Source: Siphonodentalium dalli (Eukaryota > Mollusca > Scaphopoda > Gadilida > Siphonodentaliidae). From it: 64,000 nucleotides of DNA. Below the pieces are notes generated by a model, which did no database searches, had not been told where the DNA came from, and was given only the letters and a program-made list of their open reading frames with translations. The first letter of the stretch is position 1. Each line of letters begins with the position of its first letter. Positions 1 to 8,885 of this stretch are shown piece after piece. The stretch spans positions 188,039,309 through 188,103,308 of the forward strand of contig CP136068.1 in NCBI GenBank assembly GCA_032622095.1. The letters are read 5' to 3'. The position numbers and the translations under genes are program-made.

Positions 1-110
1 TAGTGATGCTAGGCCGCTCTACGGGATAGCATCACTAAATTCACCCTCTGGGGACCTCATTCTTTAAATGACAGACACCTTATTCTGAGGCTTGTATAAA
101 ACACAAGCTC
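1..110. repeat. Palindromic MITE fragment (family C)
   Basis: The right half of a dispersed palindromic element runs in from the window edge. It shows 'ttcaccctctggggacctca' followed by a decayed 'tgacagacac...ggcttgtat' terminus. Complete copies at 33993 and 44135 have 8-bp target duplications, so the family is probably a non-autonomous hAT element. Confidence 0.7.
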
Positions 111-626
111 AGAAGCGATTTTGTCTAAAACAAAGTATGCGTCCTTGTTAATGCTTTCTATATTAACGACAGTATGATGAATAGATAATGTAAGTGCATA
201 TTCTTTGGAGGGAAATGTTCAGATAATAAGTTCATATATGGTTGTTTGTTGAACTTATAATCTGAACATTTCCAATGGGCATACCGTGGCACAGTTATTA
301 GCACCTGTCGTGTAAGCGCGACTCATGTTAATAACCGTTCTGCATGATTGATAGATAGGGGTTTAATGTCGCTTCAGCAACTAAGACCATATCACAACAT
401 TGCCAGTTTTAGTGGTGGAGGAAATCCGCACACTTACGGCTAATCTAACAGTGATTTCAATGGCTGATAAAATCATCGAACATAAGCGGCAAACCACCGG
501 CCATCGGCGAGTAACTGGCAACAAATGGTTTGAATTGCATCAAATTAAAGGGAGACTATACCTAAATCCAGCCATTTATCAGGCAACTCAACAAGATAAT
601 GATTTTGAGTTCCAAAGTCAACGATG

Positions 627-716
627 GAAACATGTCGATTTGAACCGTATCGCCAGCGCTGGAGGGCGAGAGGGCTTGGAGTTGTACCCCTTACCAACTG
701 AGCCACAGAGGGCCCC
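627..716 (-). repeat. tRNA-like SINE head, reverse orientation
   Basis: Read on the minus strand this stretch has a polymerase III box A-like TGGCTCAGTTGG and, about 45 nt further, a box B-like GGTTCAAATC. That is the layout of a tRNA-derived SINE head or a tRNA pseudogene. The 3' end does not pair convincingly as an acceptor stem, so it is probably not a working tRNA gene. An open plus-strand frame through 400-789 overlaps it and is not considered coding. Confidence 0.5.
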
Positions 717-782
717 CGCCCCCCAATTTCCTATGGGAACAACTCATCAATTAGGATTTAGTATAGAAAAGTTTAGGATTTC

Positions 783-867
783 CCCTTAGCCGAGGTGGTT
801 AGGTTGTTCATACCATCATCGCAGTCTGGGATAGACAAGGTTGGCACAGGTTCAAACCCGACAAGGG
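783..867 (+). repeat. tRNA-like sequence (Ser/Leu class length), probable SINE head
   Basis: This 85-nt stretch begins CCCTTAGCCGAGGTGGTTAGG, which contains a box A of the long-variable-arm tRNA type, and has box B GGTTCAAACCC near its end. The first five bases CCCTT pair with the final AAGGG. The anticodon arm is not clean. It faces away from the minus-strand tRNA-like head about 70 bp upstream, so the pair may be two SINEs or one rearranged SINE. Confidence 0.45.
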
Positions 868-884
868 TGAACATCAGGACAGAT

Positions 885-1050
885 TTTTAAAGCTTGATCT
901 GAGTTGAGGGAGGTTTGAGGTAATATTTCATTTAACTTGACTTTAGTGATGGAGGTTTGAGGTAATATTTAATTTAACTTGACTTTAGTGATGGGGGTTT
1001 GAGGTAACAGATAACTTACCTTGACTTTAGTGATGGAGGTTTGAGGTAGT
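885..1050. repeat. Short tandem repeat, unit 'gactttagtgatggaggttt'
   Basis: About four imperfect copies of a 40-50 bp unit containing 'gatggaggtttgaggtaata' lie in tandem. They do not copy any recognised exon. Confidence 0.75.
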
Positions 1051-1189
1051 CATCTTGACAAAGTGACAAAACACCTGGCCTCAAATCTTTTTTATACTGT
1101 AAACACCGTCGAATGAAGTTCTGTGGATAAAATTATAATACTGGAAACAGTATAGAGAGGAGTACAACAATCTTGTGTAAAAATATTCT

Positions 1190-1660
1190 ATTATAAATAT
1201 ATGATTAGGATATTAAGTGATAAATGTGGCAATGATCCAAGTCTGGATTTAGTGTGTCTGTTATTGGCAGAATGAGGTCCCCAGAGGGTGAATTTAGCAC
1301 AGTAGGCTAGCATCACCAAATTCACCCTGGGGACCTCATTTTGCTTAGGCCTCATCTTCTGGGAAGTACATGTGCATATAGAGTCTCAAATTAACATTAT
1401 TTTTAGTTACTTTTTCCATTCTGGGAAGTTTCTATATCCCCTAATTTACAGAAGATAAATGGTGACTAATGGGTGAAGATCAACTTCAACTGGGGAACTT
1501 CACATGTAATCCTAGGTCCCCCATAGCAGTTGAGGCCTAAGCAGAATGAGGTCCAGAGATGGGCCCAGAGATTGAATTTGGTGATGCAGGATAGCGTGAC
1601 TAAATTCACCCTCTGGGAACCTCATTCTGTAAATGACAAACACACTATTTGCAGGGCTGG
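1190..1660. repeat. Cluster of family C palindromic MITE pieces
   Basis: At least two decayed copies of the 'aatgaggtccccagagggtg' palindrome face each other across a spacer. The spacer, with 'cttctgggaagt' and 'cccctaatttacagaagata', recurs inside the copies at 6800-7260 and 44290-44420. It is therefore part of the longer parental element. Confidence 0.7.
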
Positions 1661-2366
1661 GAAATTCCACATTCTGCTCGAAAACCTAGAAATTCTCTGT
1701 AGGTTCAAAGTTTATAAACAAAATGATCCCACGAGATATTTTTGACCTATCAGAGGTCGAATTGAATGCACAAAGTGACCGTGCGAACCCAAACACAAAC
1801 ATTCCACATGAACGCTATTTATTTCATCACAACCTCCCACATGTTTGTGTGAATATCTATCAAATATACTATAATTAATTGTAATAAACAATGATTGCAT
1901 AATCACTTATGATATCATATTGATGTATATTTGGCTAATTGTAAATAGATTGTGTTGCGGTCAACTGATGATTTGGAAAGACGTTTCGCAATTACTTACC
2001 AGGGTTCGCCACTTGCCAAATTTGCCAATGGCAAAAATAATTCACATTTGGCAGGTAACTTTTTAATTCCTCGAGAAAGTTGAAAAATATTGCTCAATCA
2101 ATACCATTCGTATTAGGAAACTCTCACAGTATAACATAGCTAATCCTCTTGTAATTTGCCCTTCTGATGAAGCAACCATTCTACAATTTTATTGTTCGGT
2201 GATTGATTTACTGTTGTATGATAAACCACAAAATAAGACTCAATGTTGCAGAAAATTATACTATCAGGTATAGAATTTGGCAAATTTCTAAATGAATTTG
2301 GCAAAAAATATTTTCATTTAGCAAATTATTTGGCAAAAGTAAAATATGGTCCAGCGCGGACCCTGT
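1661..2366. other. Non-coding, 3' of the last recognised TLK exon
   Basis: No exon of the missing kinase C-terminus (expected after NEAK) is seen here on the minus strand. The stretch holds 'tcaactgatgatttggaaag' near 1961, repeated near 2474, and a palindromic 'ttgccaaatttgccaatggc' patch near 2010. The final TLK exon(s) must lie left of the window. Confidence 0.5.
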
Positions 2367-2452
2367 TACTTACTGGTGGTTTAGGTTTAGGGTTTACTGG
2401 TGGTTTAGCAGCTTACCGTAGCTGCATTACTAACTGGTGGTTCAGCTTTAAT
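2367..2452 (-). repeat. Tandem copies of the E17 3' edge, one with an intact donor
   Basis: Read on the minus strand, 'AACCACCAGTTAGTAATGCA' followed by GCTACG|GTAAGCTGC copies the end of E17 (AACCACCAGTCAGTAATGAA, GCTAAG|GTAAGCTGA). The copied donor GT is at 2416-2415, 167 bp downstream of the real one. Shorter decayed copies of the 'AAACCACCAGTAA' core follow. The copy lies in the intron and would not be needed to make the protein. Confidence 0.75.
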
Positions 2453-2583
2453 TAATGTCACAGCTTATTTACGGTCAACTGAGGATTTGGAAAGACATTT
2501 CGCAATTGAGTTAAACGTTGGGGCAACTCAACCCCATTGAACGTAAGTGAGAGTATGGGTTGAAAATTTATATCTCAGCTTAC

Positions 2584-2691
2584 CTTAGCTTCATTACTGA
2601 CTGGTGGTTTAGCTGGAAATTCTACTTCCGTAGCTTTTAGAATTGTATTTTCTTCGAGTATGGCAGCTTGTGACAAGTTGTGTCCAAATGG
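2584..2691 (-). CDS. TLK: TLK exon E17: kinase C-lobe (PFGHN...NEAK)
   Basis: Thirty-six codons encode the segment after the conserved YGKK/YGRK motif of Tousled-like kinases: [20 protein letters not shown] and onward to PPVSNEAK. The family's [20 protein letters not shown] is closely similar. The acceptor is TTTTCAG|CCA and the donor is AAG|GTAAGC; the exon is phase 0 at both ends and joins E16 in frame. The last part of the kinase domain (family motif FIRRCLAYRKEDR) and the C-terminal tail should follow but are not found down to position 1. This is the most 3' recognisable exon here. Confidence 0.95.
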
Positions 2692-2924
2692 CTGAAAATA
2701 ATATTTTTTTAAAATGGGTTGAAATAAGAAAATACATATTGTGTGCAAGTGACTAAAACACAAGTTAGACAATGGGAGATTTAACAACTTAGACAATGGG
2801 AGATTTAACAACTAACACCAGTCTGGGAATAAGTAGCTGAATATCTTTGTTTTAAACTTAGGGCATTGCACTTTATGATAAAGGTTACTTATTTCAAATT
2901 TAAGTGCATAGGTTGATCAAATGG

Positions 2925-3025
2925 ACATTACCAACGACCACTGAAGAATACTTGCCATCAACCACTGAAGAATACTTGCCATCTACCACTGAAGAATACT
3001 TGCCATCAACCACTGAAGAATATGT
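2925..3025. repeat. 24-bp tandem repeat
   Basis: Four copies of 'catcaaccactgaagaatac' plus 'ttgc' are arranged in tandem in the E16-E17 intron. No exon similarity is seen. Confidence 0.85.
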
Positions 3026-3112
3026 TCTTTCCTCTTGCAAAAAATACAATTGTCTATCAAAATTTTTGAGTTATTGATAGGTTAACCTGTAAATATTTTA
3101 TTTATTGATAGG

Positions 3113-3502
3113 TTAACCCTTTACCCAACAGAAGGGCCCTGTGCCAATGCATTCTCTTATATATGCGAGTCGACCATAGGTCGCCTCGCATATATAAGAG
3201 AATGCATTGGCTTAACACATTAAAAATTATAAAATTGTTAAAGAATGTAAGAAAAAATGGTAAAAAGTGTTAAAAAAAGATTTTTTTTAGGCCAATGCAT
3301 TCTCTTATATATGCGAGGCGACCTATGGTCGACTCGCATATATAAGAGAATGCATTGGCACAGGGCATAACTATAACCATCACAATGTGGTCAAGGAGCC
3401 GGTTCCAATGATATCCATATTTGTATGGTTCTATTGAGCCAGACCGAAGATATTTTAGGCTGTTGAAGCTTTATTTGGCCGGTTTGTTGGGTAAAGGGTT
3501 AA
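3113..3502. mobile_element. piggyBac-like MITE (family A) with two hairpins
   Basis: The element is bounded by TTAA on both sides. Its inverted termini are CCCTTTACCCAACA at the left and TGTTGGGTAAAGGG at the right, the organisation expected of piggyBac-type non-autonomous elements. Inside are two near-perfect hairpins of about 70 nt. Each starts GCCAATGCATTCTC and closes with GAGAATGCATTGGC, and an AT-rich spacer separates them. It has no coding capacity. Sister copies are at 6037, 12270, 37894, 39348 and 61776. Confidence 0.85.
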
Positions 3503-4616
3503 CCTGTTAAAACTTGGACAAAGTATGAGAGTTGCTTGGGTTTCAGCTGTTAGGTCATATCAAGAATTTTATTGGTCCAGGAAAGGTTGAGCCAAGCATT
3601 AATTTCACCAAGAAATTAAACTTGTTTGATTGAGTGATCTGACCTCTTCAACTGGACATCATCTTAGGGCCAGATAATTAGGGGATAAACATTCTGTCTG
3701 TTCTGATTTTGGGACATTTATCGGTGGGTTTTATGATGACGTTTTACTAGCGACATGGGGAACTGGTAAAATAGATATTTTCATCGGAAAACACACTGAT
3801 AAACATCCCAATATCACACATGACAGCATGTTTATCCCCATGCTAATTCACGACTTAAAAATTATGCAAAAGGTAGGAGAATCTGACAAAGATGGCAGCG
3901 TGACATCTAATGAAACGAGGCGATCCGAACATGGGCTGAACTGGACATGATTGACAGATAACAGAAGCTGAACATGATTGACCGATAACGAACAATCCAT
4001 ATCACTCCTTCCTAGAAATTGTTACTCCGCTCCATGAAGATATAGTTCCATATTTCAAATAGAAATAAACAAAGCAATCCAAAGGAATCCATTGACTCGA
4101 AATTCTATGTCATGCCAATTTGACATCGGATATCTATAAATTGTATTAATAAATGCAAATTATTTTGTGGCCAAGTCGTGCCAAGGTATTACACCATACT
4201 GACAGGCCATCGACATTGCATCAATGGTCAAGGCATCAAACTTAATAGCATAACGACCAACAGTTCGATGTTTGCAACATCATGTCCACTGACATTACGT
4301 CATCATTTCAACATAATTAAAACAGGGTGTCTGAATAATTTTCCTCACATCACTAAATTCACCCTCTGGGGACCTCATTCAAGCCGATATGTAATTCAAT
4401 CATACTTTGAATTTCCCACTGTTTAGATTGTTTCCGTAGGAATGAAGGTACTTCCGGTAAAAAAAAAACCATAACAATTCAGATTTTTTTTATCAGTAAG
4501 AAGGCCCCCAGTTTGTACGCACGCATCAAGCTACATAAAATCATATCGTTAAACGACAGATATACGTTGGCAACTGACCTATCAATGGATCGATAATTGA
4601 ATTTACCTGTTAGGAG
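3503..4616. other. Intronic sequence, mostly featureless
   Basis: I recognise nothing coding. A 40-bp piece of the family C MITE ('aaattcaccctctggggacc') lies at about 4350-4380. The rest is AT-rich intron between E16 and E17. Confidence 0.5.
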
Positions 4617-4811
4617 TGGGAATGTGTGAATTAGAATATGTATTTATTTGTCACATACCTTCTTGTGAATTAGAATATGTATTTAATCTACACATACCTT
4701 CTTGTGAATTAGAATATGTATTTATTTGTCACATACCTTCTTGTTAATTAGAATATATATTTAATCTACACATACCTTCTTGTGAATTAGAATATGTATT
4801 TATTTGTCACA
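4617..4811 (-). repeat. 39-bp array copying the E16 splice donor
   Basis: Four extra copies of the E16 3' edge (minus strand ACAAGAAG|GTATGTG) lie downstream of the real donor. Their GTs fall near 4657, 4696, 4735 and 4774, spaced 39 bp apart. Each unit keeps about eight exonic bases and the donor consensus, then 'aattagaatatgtatttat'-type intron sequence. The period is a multiple of three, but extending E16 to a decoy reads GTA TGT GAC AAA TAA, a stop. Confidence 0.85.
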
Positions 4812-4814
4812 TAC

Positions 4815-4926
4815 CTTCTTGCCATACAGACATTGGTAGAATATCACACCTAACGACCACACATCAACTTTGGAAGAAATTTTTGGTGGCGCTTTACCAA
4901 CAATAAAACATTCTGGAGGAAGATAC
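4815..4926 (-). CDS. TLK: TLK exon E16: kinase P+1 loop and helix F
   Basis: One base completes the Trp codon from E15, then 37 codons read [20 protein letters not shown] and [17 protein letters not shown]. This includes PPE, the TLK version of the APE motif, and the DVWS(L/V)G helix F motif whose Asp stabilises the catalytic loop. The acceptor is TTTTGCAG|G and the donor is AAG|GTATGT (phase 2 in, 0 out). It matches the TLK family nearly residue for residue. The donor has been amplified in the adjacent intron. Confidence 0.96.
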
Positions 4927-5015
4927 CTGCAAAAAAAATATGAACATGTCAACGACACTGAATCTCAAATCAGTATTCTATTGATACACTAGGTGATTGC
5001 CCGTCAAACATGACA

Positions 5016-5251
5016 TTAACACTTCCTAGACTGGAGCTTCCTGAAATTTTGTGAAAACCCTGTGCCCATGCATTCTCTTATAAATGCAAATCTCCAATAG
5101 GGAGCCATGCATATATAAGAGAATACATTGTCCTAACAATATTTACATTGACCTTGTAAGTCAATGCATTCTCTTTAATATATATGCAAGGCTTCCTAGG
5201 GCACAGGATCTTCAATGCTGCACCAGCGCAACTCCTGTCATCAAAGGTTAA
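5016..5251. mobile_element. TTAA-flanked MITE (family B)
   Basis: TTAA lies at both ends. The terminal inverted repeats are decayed: TTAACACTTCCTAGACTGGA against the complement of 'caaaggttaa'. It contains two 'gcattctctta'-type hairpins related to family A but with different loops and the spacer 'caatatttacattgaccttg'. Other copies are at 36018, 36839 and 61270. Confidence 0.7.
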
Positions 5252-6036
5252 ATTTGCGTAGGACATTTTTCCTAATTTCTAGGGCTGGATACATTAAATC
5301 AATAGCTCATGTCTAAAGATCAGTTCGAAGTTTTAATGCAAACGGGGTAGCTAGGAATTGGAAATAAGACATCCAAAACCAGATGCTACAGTGGGTGTCA
5401 CTGATGAAGCATAATTATGAAAACAAATTCAATTTCAGCTGTTCAACAAGGACTTCCCAAAACATATTTACCATCTTTTCCTTGTTAAAACCAGCCAACT
5501 TTGTTTATATTTACCATCTTTTCCTTATTAAAACAAGCCAACTTTGTTTATAACCAGTTAAACTTAGTCTAAAATTTGTCAACATCCATTTGTTTATGTC
5601 AAAAAGGAAACTTCAGAAAGGAATTTTCTTTTTTCAAAAATGGGAAAGCGAGACGAAATGATATTGTTATATTTTCGTAACATACTGCAACGTCGTATCA
5701 TCATTGCACATTTCAATTATTAGCTTTGAAAAACTGAGGAGTTACGAATTTGGAATGCGAGATGAATGGTAGGTTTGATCCATGTGGGGAATTACCGTAT
5801 TTATCTTTAGTGTTGGTTATTGGAACTGGAATTGAATTACAGTAACTACATGTTCACGACTGATAACGTAACAAAAGCCGACTGTTTCCTATTAAATTAA
5901 CTTAAGCGATTTCAGGAAGCAAGTCATACCAGAGATTATGTCCTATCAAAATATAATTGTGCCATATACTGAATATTCCAATTTTGAGCTGGTCACTGAT
6001 TGTATCCACGCACTTATTTGGCACCTTGGACAATTG
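5252..6036. other. Intronic sequence without recognised features
   Basis: AT-rich E15-E16 intron. The only internal pattern is a short tandem of 'tatttaccatcttttccttg' near 5465-5525. No coding signal is seen on either strand. Confidence 0.5.
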
Positions 6037-6414
6037 TTAACCCTTTACCCAACAAACCGGCCAAATAAAGCTTCAACAGCCTAAAATATCTTCGGTCTGT
6101 CTCAATAGAACCATACAAATATGGATATCATTGGAACCGGCTCATTGACCACATTGTGATGGTTACAGTTATGCCCTGTGCCAATGCATTCTCTTATATA
6201 TGCGAGTCGACCATAGGTCGCCTCGCATATATAAGAGAATGCATTGGCCTAAAAAAACACTTTTTATCATTTTTTCTTACATTCTTTAACAATTTTATAA
6301 TTTTTAATGTGTTAAGCCAATGCATTCTCTTATATATGCGAGGCGACCTATGGTCGACTCGCATATATAAGAGAATGCATTGGCACAGGGCCGTTCTGTT
6401 GGGTAAAGGGTTAA
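6037..6414. mobile_element. piggyBac-like MITE (family A), inverted copy
   Basis: TTAA boundaries, CCCTTTACCCAACA-type inverted termini and the two 'gccaatgcattctcttatat' hairpins mark this as the same element as 3113-3502 in opposite orientation. A 127-codon open frame through it exists only because the palindromes lack stops, and is not a gene. Confidence 0.85.
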
Positions 6415-6606
6415 ACAATAAGTTCAACAAACAACCTAGGCCGGGAATGGATAGGAAATCCTTACTCTACAATTGTACTCTCAGCATGTATGTCATCTGT
6501 TTTTTTTTTTTTTTTAACATACCGCCAGATGAACAATAAACCATTCCAATTTATACTTTTTTATAACGGACAGGAGAATCCATTTAGTAAAGATAGGGTA
6601 TCTTAC

Positions 6607-6742
6607 CAGTAAGTGCCAGCACCCTGTGACGTGAGATCCATGCCCTCTGGTCCGTAATGTTCATCATCCATTACTTTACTCAGACCAAAGTCCGTTATTT
6701 TTATCTCACCGCTCACAGTACCAGTACCTAACAATATATTGC
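6607..6742 (-). CDS. TLK: TLK exon E15: DFG motif and activation loop
   Basis: The exon completes the Gly of HYDLKPG and continues [40 protein letters not shown] and AGTY, plus two bases of Trp. It carries the catalytic-loop Asn, the magnesium-binding DFG and the whole activation segment with the TLK-specific [10 protein letters not shown]. The acceptor is TTTGTAG|GC and the donor is CTG|GTAAGA; phase 1 in, 2 out. No duplicated splice site is seen beside it. Confidence 0.96.
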
Positions 6743-6799
6743 CTACAAATAAATAAGAATTATCAGTATTTTTTTAAAGACAGATGCGTGAGCAAGTGA

Positions 6800-7265
6800 T
6801 AAATATATGATAAGTGATAAATGTGGAAATGACCCAAAGTCTGGATTTAGTGTGTCTGTTATTGGCAGAATGAGGTCCCCAGAGGGTGAATTTAGTGACA
6901 CTACCCTGCACAGCGGGATAGCATCACCAAATTCACCCTCTGCGAACCTCAACTGCTATTGGAGACATAGGATCAGATTGAAATTCCCCAATTGAAGTTG
7001 GTGATGTTCACCCATTAGTTTCCTCGATTATGCGTTTTATCTTCTGCAAATTAGGGGATATAGAAACTTCCCAGAAGGGAAAATGTAACTAAAAACAATG
7101 TTAATTTAGGACTATAGATACTTCTCAGAAGATGAGGCCTAAGTTGAATAAGGTCCCCAGAGGGTGAATTTGGTGATGCTAGCCCACACAGCAGGATAGC
7201 ATCACCAAATTCACACTCTGGGGACCTCATTCTGCAAATGACAGACACACTATTTGCAGGCTTGC
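6800..7265. mobile_element. Long family C MITE (probable hAT type)
   Basis: Two palindromic blocks centred near 6910 and 7180, each with 'ccccagagggtgaattt' and its complement, are joined by about 170 bp of spacer containing 'cttcccagaag'. This is the longer form also seen at 44135-44639. No clean target duplication remains. Confidence 0.7.
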
Positions 7266-8262
7266 AGAAATATCAAAACATTATTTTAATTAATAAGTTA
7301 TTACTAAATAAATTATCCGGGAACCATCCGAGACTGATGGAAAAAACACCTAGCTGCAATAGTCATACAAGAATAATTTTGTGGGGAGGGGGGGGGGGGG
7401 GGCAATGAAGAAATAGTAGCTTAGACACATGAGTCACAAGCACAAACCGAAAAGCTGATTCCAATAAACTCATCTGGTTTTAAATCGAAATGTATCACAT
7501 GATTCCACAAATATATCAACAGAGCTGATATGATCTGTGTAGGCATATATAAAATGGTTTGGAGAAACATACATAGACAAAAGTTAACTGTACTGAGTAG
7601 CGTACATTTTTTTTCCCTCAAGTGAGATACGAATATTTATTTTTAAGAGACGCTAGAAAATAATCCGAGAGAAAACCTCTATGCTATTCAGAACAGTTAC
7701 CTTACGTTCTTAAAGATATATTATGGACTTGTTCGGGTGCGTGAAACAGATAAATTAGTACTCAGGCGCTATGCCAACTGGGAGAATGTAGCATTAGTCA
7801 GTAGCATTAGTCAGTAGCATCGCCCAAAATCTCGAAAGAAATCGACCATAGAAAACAACATCTGAACTATGGTCAATTGTAAATATTTACATCTCGAATC
7901 GGGATGCAACAATCGGCGATAAACTAATGAAAATGGTTTCACCATCGATACTCGTTGTATTTAATAAATATATAAGACTGACGGTGTGTGTTGTAAATTC
8001 GGATTAACATTCATAAAAATAACAACTTTGAGCAAGATTATTTTCCATTTCTATTTGATCACGCGACCGGAGTGTTTCACATCACTTTAAAGCTACAACA
8101 TAACCAGCCATTTCTGTTAAAATAACACACAAGGATGCAAAATTATGCAAAAATTGACGTCATGATGCAGTACTGAGAGTAGGATAACATCTTGAGAGTT
8201 CGACCTTCTGGGAATGGGGATACCATTTATATTTTGACATAAAAAGTTCATGAAAACATAAT
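7266..8262. other. Intronic sequence; poly-G run
   Basis: A G-rich run (about 22 of 23 bases G) lies at 7381-7403. The rest of this E14-E15 intron stretch has no recognised coding or repeat feature apart from a small 'gtcagtagcattagtcagta' repeat near 7797. Confidence 0.5.
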
Positions 8263-8358
8263 ACTCACCTGGCTTTAAATCATAGTGAATTTAACGTTTA
8301 GTAACATTACTCACCTGGCTTTAAATCATAGTGAATTTAACGTTTAGTAATATTACTC
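8263..8358 (-). repeat. 46-bp array copying the E14 3' edge and donor
   Basis: Two extra copies of the E14 end (minus strand CACTATGATTTAAAGCCAG|GTGAGTAA) sit downstream of the real donor. Their GTs lie near 8268 and 8314, against 8360 for the real site. Each carries about 20 exonic bases encoding HYDLKP and a full-strength GTGAGT donor. The 46-bp period is not a multiple of three. Confidence 0.85.
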
Positions 8359-8360
8359 AC

Positions 8361-8530
8361 CTGGCTTTAAATCATAGTGTATCACAGGTGGCTTTATTTC
8401 ATTTAAATATTTTAGAGCACTAACAGTCTGAACAACTATAGATCTGGTCTCCTTCTCTGGAATGCTCTTGTTTTGTTTCAAGAAGAAATCCAAATCGTTC
8501 CCTTCACTATATTCTAATACTGTACAAAAT
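8361..8530 (-). CDS. TLK: TLK exon E14: hinge, helices D-E and catalytic loop
   Basis: The exon completes Ser from E13, then encodes [20 protein letters not shown] through [20 protein letters not shown] and the first base of Gly. It includes the hinge LEY and the catalytic loop HYDLKPGN, where TLKs have Tyr in place of the usual Arg of HRD; the Asp is the catalytic base. The acceptor is CGTTGCAG|A and the donor is CAG|GTGAGT; phase 2 in, 1 out. Identity to the vertebrate family is high throughout. Confidence 0.97.
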
Positions 8531-8689
8531 CTGCAACGAAAACAAAGAGGTTTAACAATACTAGCCAGTAGTAGGGCCCTTGAATATTCGCCATTCCATT
8601 CGATGTCACCAGTGTGATTTGGTGACGAGATGGAGTTGGGCATCAGATTTGAATATCCTATTTGTACCCATCATTTTGCACAGGCAGAT

Positions 8690-8885
8690 GATGAAATATG
8701 AGTGATGCATTTGCGATATCTTTAGCAATGCATACACAATATCTTTAGTAATGCATACACGATATCTTTAGCAATGCATCCACGATATCTTTAGAAATGC
8801 ATACATGATATCTTTAGCAATGCATACACGATATATTTAGCAATGCATACATGATATCTTTAGCAATGCATCCATATTGCGTTTA
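8690..8885. repeat. 22-23 bp tandem repeat
   Basis: About eight copies of 'atctttagcaatgcatacac' plus 'gat' are in tandem in the E13-E14 intron. The unit does not resemble an exon edge. Confidence 0.85.

Noticed and set aside
400-789. 129-codon plus-strand open frame
   Set aside because: It runs through a reverse-oriented tRNA-like SINE head and has no recognisable domain.
1-2583. Search for the last TLK exon (FIRRCLAYRKEDR-like)
   Set aside because: Nothing similar was found on the minus strand; the exon must lie outside the window.
3160-3360. Long hairpins as microRNA precursors
   Set aside because: They recur as paired modules inside TTAA-bounded elements, so they are transposon structure; small-RNA production is possible but not shown.
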